Positions 16,740 to 22,847 of a DNA stretch of 22,847 bases are shown here, piece after piece. The translations under genes were made by a program, and so were the position numbers. This DNA is from Candidatus Thiodictyon intracellulare (GTDB lineage: Bacteria; Pseudomonadota; Gammaproteobacteria; Chromatiales; Chromatiaceae). How positions within the stretch are numbered: the stretch's first letter is position 1; every line of letters starts with the position of its first letter. Location: contig JADNEJ010000602.1 in the NCBI GenBank assembly GCA_016292295.1, forward strand, positions 1 to 22,847, read 5' to 3'. The notes beneath the pieces are model-generated. The model saw only the letters and a list, made by a program, of their open reading frames with translations. It did not search any database and had not been told where the DNA came from.

Positions 16740-16758
16740 TTCGCTCCTATCCAGTCAA
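16730..16758 (-). promoter_or_regulatory. sigma70-like promoter of crtE
   Basis: Minus-strand TTGACT (16758-16753, 5 of 6) and TATTTT (16735-16730, 4 of 6) are separated by exactly 17 bases. The -10 box lies inside the perfect PpsR-type palindrome. The leader to the ATG at 16661 would be about 60 bases. Confidence 0.55.
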
Positions 16759-17255
16759 TCCATTTCCCATCATGCCAGGTGCCGAGTTCAGAAAGCGTGC
16801 GATCGTCGGCGGCGCCGGTGTCGCCCTGGCTAGCCGACTGACACTGCACCGCGCCAGGATCCCGGCGCGCCACGCCTGGAAGAGCAGCGCGCGGCTGGAC
16901 CTTCCGGCGCCTTCCGGCGCCGGCAGCCCAGATGCCGATCGCCCATGTGAAGCTCGGGCAGCTAGCCCCTCGCACCGGGCTTCGGCCGTTGGGACTGATT
17001 GCGTGACGATCTGCGCGGTGAGGCCGCCATCCATTACGACGCCCAGTTCCAGGGCGACGACGGCGCAGAGACCTCGCGAGCCCAGCGGCGCCTTGATGGC
17101 CAGGGACGCATCGCGCTGTTCACCACCGCGCCTCGCCCCGCGTCACCCTGCCGTACAGCTGGATCTGGCGCATGGGGCGCGGCACCCGTTGCGAGCCGGG
17201 ATACGCGGCACACACTTGACCGTACCCGAACCTTAGAGAGTGCAACATCACCGCC
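16740..17255. other. stretch without a convincing gene between crtE and the DUF2868 gene
   Basis: A plus-strand frame stays open from inside the crtE operator to 17236 and includes RKRAIVGGAGVALASRL, which faintly recalls a flavoprotein nucleotide-binding start, but the remainder matches nothing I know. Minus-strand frames are no better. A 10-base unit, CTTCCGGCGC, is tandemly repeated at 16901-16920. The stretch may be a decayed gene. I see no RNA gene in it. Confidence 0.5.
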
Positions 17256-19712
17256 ATGAACATCGGGCACACAGACCCTCCTGAAGCCGACGACGCCCGG
17301 GAGACCGATCGCTGGACGGTCGTCGACCTCATCGACCTGGAACATTACCTGGGCGCCGACGAGCAGGTGCTGCACGAAGGCACTGCGGCCCGTAACGCAT
17401 TGACGGAGCGGGACCGTACCCTCTATTTGGACCGGATTGCCCCGGCCGTCGTAACCACCCTGCCCCATTCGACCCTACATCGGCGTTTGAGCCTGCGGCG
17501 GTGGCTGCGCGAACGCCGCGCCGCGGAACTCCCGCAACGGCGTCTGTTGCTGCCCGGACGCACCTTCGCCCAGGCGCAGCGACTCACCGCCTTGGGGCTG
17601 GCGGTGCTCGGGTTTCTGATCGGCATCGGCGCGGCCTCCGCCCTGCTGAGCTACGACGGTCATCGCCCGATCAACGTTGCCATCTACATCTTTCTATTGG
17701 TTTTAATACAATTTTTGTTGGTAGGTGGGGCCACGGTAGCCTGGTTGGTGCGCCGCGCGCGGCCGGTTGACCGAGCGGTCCAGGATCTGAGCCTGCTCGG
17801 ACGCCTGATCCGACCCCTGGTGATCCGCGTGAGCGGCTGGCTGCTGCACCAGCATCTCGCGGCCACACGCCAGGAGGTCAACGACCGCACCGCGACCCAA
17901 GTCGGACGCCTGCGCTCCCAATACGCGCTCTATGGAGCCGTTTCCTTCCTGCCGATGCTGATCCCGGCGCAGGTCTTCGGCGTCGTCTTCAACCTGAGTG
18001 TGATCCTGACTACGATCGGGCTAGAGTGGTTCACGGACCTGGCCTTCGGCTGGCAAACCGCGCTGGATCTGAGCCCGCAGTTCATCCATGGCTTGGCCCG
18101 CGTCGTTGCCACCCCCTGGGGCTGGCTGTTCGGTGAGGGAGTCGGCTATCCATCACTGGAGCAGGTCGCGGGCTCGCGTATCCTACTCAAGGACCCGCTG
18201 TCACTGCTCGACGCCGGTGATCTGCGCTCCTGGCGCTGGTTCCTGGTCCTGGCGGTCTGCACCTATGGCCTCCTGCCGCGACTCCTGTTGCTCGGTGCCT
18301 CGCTCCTGACCCAGCGGCACCTGCTGGAGCGGCTGCCCTTCACACAGGGCCGCACCCAGGCCCTCTATGCCCGTCTGTTGACACCCACGGTCGAGATCGC
18401 CACCCACGGCAGCGGGCATGGCACCGCGATGCCGATCCCTGCACCCATCACCCACCAGGGGCCACTGGCTCACCCCATCGCCGCGCCCCCAACCCATCCC
18501 CCGACGACCCCGCGCCCGACGGAGCAGGTGACGGTGACGAGGCCCTGGGGCGAGGCGCGCCAGGGTAAGCCCGGGCTGATTGCGGACCGTGGAGGGCCGG
18601 CACCCAAGCGTCCAGACCCCGAACCAACGACGCCCCCGCCCCCCGCAACGACGCCCTTGGACGCGGCGGCCACGCGGCCCGCCGCTGCCGCACCACCAGC
18701 GGCGGCCGAGCTGGAAACTAAGGTCGAAACCGAGCATCAAGGTCCGCCAAGCGAGGTCCTGCCGGCGCCTAGGGCCGAAGGGCTGCTTCGTCCGCAAGCT
18801 GTGGCTGCCGTCGGCGGCGGGCCCCCATCCGACATCCGACCGAAACCGGCGCCCCAAAGCGCGCCTAAACCGGCAGCAATTCGCCCACCGGGTGATAAGA
18901 TGCAGCCGCAACCCGCCCTGGGGCCGGAACCGAGGCCAGCACCCGCACCAGAACTGGCGCCGCATCCGACCCCGCCGCCGGAACTGGCACCGAGACCGGC
19001 GGCTCAATCGGCACCGGTGACCCAGCACGAACCGGCGTCGGAACCGAAACCAGGACTGCAATCGCCTGCGGAATCTGAACCGGCGCAGCAAGCCTGGGTT
19101 GCACCTGGGTCACCGCCCTCACCCGGAGCCCCGCCGCAACCGATCGCCGCGCCGCAAGCCCGGTCTGCACCGGAGCCGGAACCGACGGTTGAGCCCGAGC
19201 TCGAGCCTACGGCAGCGCCCTTGGAGCCCCGTGGGACTGAGGTGCCAGGCGGCGTCGCCGCCGACGCCTGCCTGGTGCTGGTCCAACTCGATGTGGACGA
19301 GCTGATTGACGACGCGCAGCGCCCTCGCGTGGCAGAACTGGTCAAAACCCTCACCGGATGGCGGGTCGCCGCGTCCGCGTCCTTCGGATCCGGCAATGCC
19401 ATGACTGTCGGGGTGGTGAACTGGGTCGAGGGCCAACGCTGGCAGGCCCCGCCGGGACGGGTCGCGGTCATCATGGACGGCTCCCAACCGCCGATCACAG
19501 AGAACCTGCGCTTCCTGCGCGAGTTGCGCGCCGCCGCGGGCACCCAGGCCCAGGTGCTGCTGGCTCTGGTCGGCGACCCCCAGGACGACGACCCCCTGCC
19601 GCCGGTGCGCGCCTTCGACTTCACCGATTGGCAGCGCAAGATCGCCCAATTGGCCGACCCCTATCTGCGGCTGGACATGCTGACCCCCGAGGGCGGTGAC
19701 AGAGAGACATGA
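17256..19712 (+). CDS. DUF2868 membrane protein with long Pro/Ala-rich linker
   Basis: An 818-residue protein. Residues 1-105 are soluble and charged (WTVVDLIDLEHYLGADE... RDRTLYLDRI). Then come membrane helices near 109-130 (LTALGLAVLGFLIGIGAASALL), 141-168, 228-262 and 329-353, the DUF2868 core. Residues about 390-665 are a very Pro/Ala/Glu-rich, probably disordered linker. Residues about 668-810 are a folded C-terminal domain (ADACLVLVQLDVDELID..., VAVIMDGSQPP..., AQVLLALVGDP..., FDFTDWQRKIAQLADPYL) of a kind normally seen next to the partner GTPase. DUF2868 genes are regularly paired with a DUF3482 GTPase, as here with an ATGA overlap. Function unknown. The ribosome binding site at 17256 is weak, so the start is uncertain. 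Confidence 0.85.
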   Translation: MNIGHTDPPEADDARETDRWTVVDLIDLEHYLGADEQVLHEGTAARNALTERDRTLYLDRIAPAVVTTLPHSTLHRRLSLRRWLRERRAAELPQRRLLLPGRTFAQAQRLTALGLAVLGFLIGIGAASALLSYDGHRPINVAIYIFLLVLIQFLLVGGATVAWLVRRARPVDRAVQDLSLLGRLIRPLVIRVSGWLLHQHLAATRQEVNDRTATQVGRLRSQYALYGAVSFLPMLIPAQVFGVVFNLSVILTTIGLEWFTDLAFGWQTALDLSPQFIHGLARVVATPWGWLFGEGVGYPSLEQVAGSRILLKDPLSLLDAGDLRSWRWFLVLAVCTYGLLPRLLLLGASLLTQRHLLERLPFTQGRTQALYARLLTPTVEIATHGSGHGTAMPIPAPITHQGPLAHPIAAPPTHPPTTPRPTEQVTVTRPWGEARQGKPGLIADRGGPAPKRPDPEPTTPPPPATTPLDAAATRPAAAAPPAAAELETKVETEHQGPPSEVLPAPRAEGLLRPQAVAAVGGGPPSDIRPKPAPQSAPKPAAIRPPGDKMQPQPALGPEPRPAPAPELAPHPTPPPELAPRPAAQSAPVTQHEPASEPKPGLQSPAESEPAQQAWVAPGSPPSPGAPPQPIAAPQARSAPEPEPTVEPELEPTAAPLEPRGTEVPGGVAADACLVLVQLDVDELIDDAQRPRVAELVKTLTGWRVAASASFGSGNAMTVGVVNWVEGQRWQAPPGRVAVIMDGSQPPITENLRFLRELRAAAGTQAQVLLALVGDPQDDDPLPPVRAFDFTDWQRKIAQLADPYLRLDMLTPEGGDRET

Positions 19713-21148
19713 TGGCGCTTGAGATCCCACGCTTGGCGATTATGGGGCACCCCAACGCGGGCAAGTCCTCCGTGGTCGCAACCCTCACCGAGAACGACCG
19801 TATTGCCATCGACCAGCGGGCCGGTACCACCACCGAGTCCGATGTCTATCCGGTTATCATCGACGGCCAAACGGTCATCGAGTTCATCGACACCCCGGGC
19901 TTCCAGAACCCCAGCGCGATCCTGGAGTGGTTCCAGGCCCATGGAACCCAGTCGGACCTCGCCGGGGCCTTCGTCCAGGCCCATCGCGCCGATCCGCTGT
20001 TTGCCCATGACTGCGCTCTGCTGGAACCGGTCGGGGCGGGGGCAGGCATCATCCTGGTCGTGGACGGCTCCAAGCGCATCAAGGAGAAGGACCGCATCGA
20101 GATTGAACTGCTGCGCCTGACCGCGCGCCCGCGGATGGCGATCCTGAACAACCTGACCAAGCAACCCCGTTACATGGAACAGTGGCAGGATGCCCTGAGC
20201 AAGGCCTTCAACTCGGTGCGTGAGTTCAATGCCCATCGCGCCACCTACGCCGAGCGCGTCAAACTCTTGAGCGCGCTGAAAAGCATCGACCAGCGCTGGG
20301 AGCCGCGCCTGGAGCAGACCATCGACGCCTTCGTGCGAGACTGGGAGCGGCGCATCGACCAGGCTGCCATCACCATCCTAGACCTCTTGCGTGAGAGCCT
20401 CTCCTTTCGGTACAGCCAAAGCTTCAAGAACAACAAGCTGGTCTTCAAGAGCGGCCAGGACCGGGCCAAGGAGGCCGTGATGGCCGCCTTCGGGGATGGC
20501 CTGCGGGCCCTGGAGGCCAGGGCCCAGGAGCAGGTCCGCGCCAACTTCCGGCACAACGTCTGGAACCTGGCCCCGGGCTCGATCCTGGACCAGGACCTGC
20601 TGTCCGAGGAGGTCAGCAAGTCACTGGGGATCTCCCGCGGCCAACTCGCGATGGCCGGGATCGCCGCGGGGGCCGCCTCCGGCGCCACCATCGATCTGGC
20701 CACCGCCGGTAATTCTCTGGGGGCGGCGGCCTTTCTGGGGGCCGCCGCCGGGGGCCTGTTGGGATTCATGGGGGGCAATGCGCTGGCCAAGCTCGATATC
20801 GAACAGGCGGCCGGCACTCAGCGCTTCACCGTGGGTCCGGCCACCAACCCCAAGTTCCCGTTCATACTGCTCGACCGCATCATTCTCTATAGCGCCCGGG
20901 CTATGAACTGGGCACACGGCCGCCAGGCCGCCGACGAGGAGGCGCCCGACCGGATACCGGACAAGGAGATCTCGTCCAAGGGCTTCACAGAGTCCCTGAG
21001 CGCATCACAACAGCGCGACTTGGCACGGTTCTTTGCCGCGGCTCGGCGCGGCAAGTCATTTGATCTTGAAGACAGCTGCCGGGAGCTTATCAAAGCGATA
21101 CTGCGCGACGTCGCGCAGGGCCGCATCGACAGCCGGGCCAATCTGTAG
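19709..21148 (+). CDS. DUF3482 family GTPase
   Basis: A 479-residue protein with an N-terminal Era-like GTPase domain: P-loop GHPNAGKS (13-20), the GTTTESD switch I, DTPGF (G3), and a weak G4 (NNLTK in place of NKxD). A long helical region follows (about 170-300). A Gly/Ala-rich hydrophobic stretch at about 312-361 (LAMAGIAAGAASGATIDLATAG...) probably associates with or inserts into the membrane, and a helical C-terminus of about 100 residues ends the protein. The layout recalls membrane-acting GTPases, but the task is unknown. ATG at 19709 overlaps the stop of the DUF2868 gene, implying coupled translation and a two-component membrane complex. Confidence 0.87.
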   Translation: MMALEIPRLAIMGHPNAGKSSVVATLTENDRIAIDQRAGTTTESDVYPVIIDGQTVIEFIDTPGFQNPSAILEWFQAHGTQSDLAGAFVQAHRADPLFAHDCALLEPVGAGAGIILVVDGSKRIKEKDRIEIELLRLTARPRMAILNNLTKQPRYMEQWQDALSKAFNSVREFNAHRATYAERVKLLSALKSIDQRWEPRLEQTIDAFVRDWERRIDQAAITILDLLRESLSFRYSQSFKNNKLVFKSGQDRAKEAVMAAFGDGLRALEARAQEQVRANFRHNVWNLAPGSILDQDLLSEEVSKSLGISRGQLAMAGIAAGAASGATIDLATAGNSLGAAAFLGAAAGGLLGFMGGNALAKLDIEQAAGTQRFTVGPATNPKFPFILLDRIILYSARAMNWAHGRQAADEEAPDRIPDKEISSKGFTESLSASQQRDLARFFAAARRGKSFDLEDSCRELIKAILRDVAQGRIDSRANL

Positions 21149-21156
21149 TCAATGCC

Positions 21157-21176
21157 TTGGGCGCCGACGGCGCCAA
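21157..21176. other. short hairpin after the GTPase gene
   Basis: TTGG-CGCC pairs with GGCG-CCAA around GAC with one bulged G. It lies in the 51-base gap before the next gene and lacks a proper T-tract. It could attenuate or protect the message; terminator function is doubtful. Confidence 0.3.
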
Positions 21177-21199
21177 CCTTTGTCCAGTAGGAGTTTCTG

Positions 21200-21574
21200 A
21201 TGAGATATGCCGCAAAGAGAATTTGGCCGGATCGTCCTAAGGCTTGGGAGCACCAAGGGGAGGCTGAGAATCTCGAGGCCTTTGCACTCGCCTTCGCGTC
21301 TGACCGAGGACTCGGCTCGGGCACCGAATTCGAGGTGCTCGATAAGGACTCGGATGACGCCACCCTGGTATCCTTCCGGGTCGAGGGCACCCTGCCCTAT
21401 ACGCTGGGACCCGTGGTGACGCACCTGGCGGATCAGGCGAGGAGCGATGGGCTACCGCCGCCGCCTTTCATGGCGCCTGCCCTGTCTTTCTTCTTTTATA
21501 TGGCCAAGGTAGCAGTATTCACCGTCGCTGTGCTGGTGGTCCTGTTCTGGCTCATCAAGAAATACGGCAGCTGA
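21200..21574 (+). CDS. hypothetical protein with C-terminal membrane anchor
   Basis: A 124-residue protein I do not recognise. Residues 1-90 are soluble and mixed alpha/beta in character (FEVLDKDSDDATLVSFRVEGTLPYTLGPVVTHLAD). Residues about 96-119 form one hydrophobic helix (FFFYMAKVAVFTVAVLVVLFWLI) ending in KKYGS, so it is probably tail-anchored in the inner membrane. AGGAG lies six bases before the ATG, a good ribosome binding site. It follows the DUF2868/DUF3482 pair by 51 bases on the same strand and may belong to the same operon. Confidence 0.68.
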   Translation: MRYAAKRIWPDRPKAWEHQGEAENLEAFALAFASDRGLGSGTEFEVLDKDSDDATLVSFRVEGTLPYTLGPVVTHLADQARSDGLPPPPFMAPALSFFFYMAKVAVFTVAVLVVLFWLIKKYGS

Positions 21575-21628
21575 GCGCACGCTGCGGAAATACTAGTATC
21601 CCGCCACCATTGCGGCGAAGTATCGCAA

Positions 21629-22400
21629 TCAGATAATGGTCTTCTGAGACCCGCCGGGGGCCGGGTCGATGCCCAGGGCCTAGTAGATCGCCAACTGATC
21701 GTGATCGGCGCAGGTGGGCTGACGCAGATGCAGCGTGCGTCTATCGCTGCGCAGTACACTGACGGCGATCCGGTACTGGCCCGCGATGACCTGGCGCAGG
21801 GTCGGCTAGTCGGCGGCGGACCAGGTGCACGCACTGATAGGCGAGAACCGAGATGAACAGATCGGCGGCGTCGCACGCCTCGCCGTACTGATCGGACGAA
21901 CGCGAATGATTCAGAGTCCCGAGGCTGTCGAAGACAGCCTTGATCATAATTCCGCCCACCTTATTCAGTCCCTGCGTCACCTCTTCCTTGTAAAACATGT
22001 TCTTGCGCGCGAAAACCCACATGGGCTGGCCGGCCTTGGGCGGATTTGTGATCAAGGCCTCGAAGACGGACCGCACGGCGCCGATCTCGCCGCTGGGCAG
22101 GAAGCGGTAGCCGTTTGCCTGCAGCCACGCGATGCTGGTGGCGCAGAGCGCATCGCGCTCGATCGCCACCAGTGCCCCGGGTGGGGTACCAAGGCCATCG
22201 AGTATCCGTCTGATCGACAGCTCGGTGGCGGTCACGGCGAAACTGGCCGACCGATAGACAAAACCGCGCTGGTCGCGAACCAGGCCCAAGGTCAGCGGTG
22301 GAATGTCCGCGCCGGCTAACTGGGGCCGGGCACGGATATCGCCCGTCCGCAGCTCCCCGGACAACTGATCGTCAGATCGTAAATAGGCTCGCCGACAGGG
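21629..22400 (-). pseudogene. decayed IS1634-family transposase
   Basis: Pieces in order on the minus strand resemble an IS1634-type DDE transposase: IYDLTI (near 22380), then in another frame PPLTLGLVRDQRGFVYRSASFAVTATELS (about 22300-22215) and ALVAIERDALCATSIAWLQANGYRFLPSGE, the DAGIATEENIAWLRAQGYRY-like block. Most of the middle of the enzyme is then missing. After a small inserted element come VFDSLGTLNHSRSSDQYGEACDAADLFISVLAYQCVHLVRRRL, a frameshift, and LRQVIAGQYRIAVSVLRSDRRTLHLRQ with a TAG inside, ending GSQKTII at the TGA at 21629. With frameshifts, a stop and an internal deletion it cannot be active. Confidence 0.75.
21928..22067. mobile_element. small inverted-repeat element, copy 1, with 8-bp target duplication
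   Basis: The element spans about 21936-22059. Its ends are imperfect inverted repeats: GCCTTGATCATAATTCCGCC at the left, and at the right the complement of GCCTTGATCACAAATCCGCC, 20 of 22 identical including the next bases. The 8-mer TCGAAGAC flanks it on both sides (21928-21935 and 22060-22067), as expected for a target duplication, and it splits the VFE/VFD codons of the IS1634 relic. It encodes no transposase, so it is MITE-like and must have been moved in trans. It is 89 percent identical to the copy at 22524-22645. Confidence 0.78.
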
Positions 22401-22522
22401 GGGCCGACCAGGTCACGCACCCGGGCGATCAGGTGCACTGCCAATGACTTGCGACACTTGAGCAGGCTCTTCCCGGCCCGGTCCAGAAGCAGCGGACTGA
22501 AGGCCTGGACATCGACCTCGAT

Positions 22523-22646
22523 GGCCTTGATCATAATTCCGCCCACCTTGTTCAGTCCCAGCGTCGCCGCTCCTTTGCAGAACATGGTCTTGCGCCCGCA
22601 AACCCATATGGGCCGGCCGGCCTTGGGCGGATTTGTGATCAAGGCC
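22523..22646. mobile_element. small inverted-repeat element, copy 2
   Basis: A 122-base core of the same length as copy 1, with 109 of 122 positions identical and no gaps. Including one more base at each side, the ends are the perfect pair GGCCTTGATCA and TGATCAAGGCC. No direct repeat flanks it, so its surroundings were rearranged after insertion or it was cut in differently. It separates the IS701-like relic on its right from the IS1634-like relic on its left. Confidence 0.72.
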
Positions 22647-22732
22647 AACCCTGAGCAACTCCCCCAGTGCACTGCGTCCACCCCACCACGCCAGCGCCCC
22701 CCGCGCCGGGGCCGCCGCCATCCACGCCACGA

Positions 22733-22846
22733 TCAAGCCCGGGCGATGGCCTTGACGGCCCACTGGCGTTGGGTCTCCACCTCCAGGTGACACCGGACTT
22801 CGGCGAAGGTGACCTCGATCGACCAACGCGAGACGAACCACTCGAT
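22733..22846 (-). pseudogene. C-terminal relic of an IS701/IS4-like transposase
   Basis: Minus-strand reading gives IEWFVSRWSIEVTFAEVRCH followed by LEVETQRQWAVKAIARA and a TGA at 22733. This matches the familiar WFV-RW-IEVTFEE-R-HLGVETQRQW block of IS701-like DDE transposases, which holds the final catalytic Glu. The normal continuation after AIAR is lost, and the 5' part lies beyond the window edge. No function expected. Confidence 0.7.
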
Positions 22847-22847
22847 T

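Noticed and set aside
16721..17236. 171-residue plus-strand frame after crtE
   Set aside because: It begins within an operator, has Arg/Pro/Ala-rich composition, no ribosome binding site and no recognisable domain beyond a faint GGAG motif.
18201..19091. Arg/Gly-rich antisense frames within the DUF2868 gene
   Set aside because: They mirror the Pro/Ala-rich linker; composition alone explains them.
1..22847. CRISPR arrays, tRNA or rRNA genes
   Set aside because: No regularly spaced repeats, no cloverleaf with conserved TTCGA arm and no rRNA-like stretches were seen.

Overview
The window carries part of the photosynthesis gene cluster of a purple sulfur bacterium, most likely Chromatiaceae (Gammaproteobacteria). 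The support is GC-rich DNA, a puf operon in the order pufB-pufA-pufL-pufM-pufC-pufB-pufA with a tetraheme PufC, a complete bchCXYZ set, crtE/crtI/crtB, and a photosynthesis-associated RuBisCO-like protein. I cannot name the genus.

Layout. (1) 1-535: no gene I can support. (2) 536-3271, plus strand: crtI and crtB, overlapping by 20 bases, behind a sigma70-like promoter and a perfect PpsR/CrtJ palindrome; a possible frameshifted small membrane-protein gene follows. (3) 3454-5808: a hairpin between convergent units, then, read on the minus strand, idi, yjbQ and a RuBisCO-like protein (rlp), tightly coupled. (4) 5877-10635, minus strand: the puf operon from a PufQ-like gene to a T-tract terminator, with a duplicated LH1 pair and strong intercistronic RNA hairpins. 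(5) 10699-16758, minus strand: crtE, then bchC-bchX-bchY-bchZ running into pufQ. crtE and bchC each have a sigma70-like promoter overlapped by PpsR-type palindromes. (6) 16740-17255: about 500 bases without a convincing gene. (7) 17256-21574, plus strand: a DUF2868 membrane protein with a very long Pro/Ala-rich linker, its usual partner DUF3482 GTPase (ATGA overlap), and a small membrane-anchored protein. (8) 21629-22847: decayed insertion sequences (an IS1634-like transposase relic and an IS701-like transposase relic) with two copies of a 122-124 bp inverted-repeat element, one of them with an 8-bp target duplication inside the IS1634 relic.

How it works together. Idi and CrtE supply the C5 to C20 isoprenoid precursors. 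CrtB and CrtI make and desaturate phytoene. BchXYZ (chlorophyllide oxidoreductase) and BchC carry out late bacteriochlorophyll a steps. PufLM and PufC form the reaction centre with its electron-donating cytochrome, and PufBA form the core antenna. Perfect TGTC-N10-GACA palindromes at crtI, bchC and crtE suggest a shared aerobic/light repressor of the PpsR/CrtJ type. Points worth a second look: the idi-yjbQ-rlp unit, LH1 alpha subunits with unusually long Pro/Ala tails, a run of GNRA-loop hairpins before pufB, and the small inverted-repeat element.
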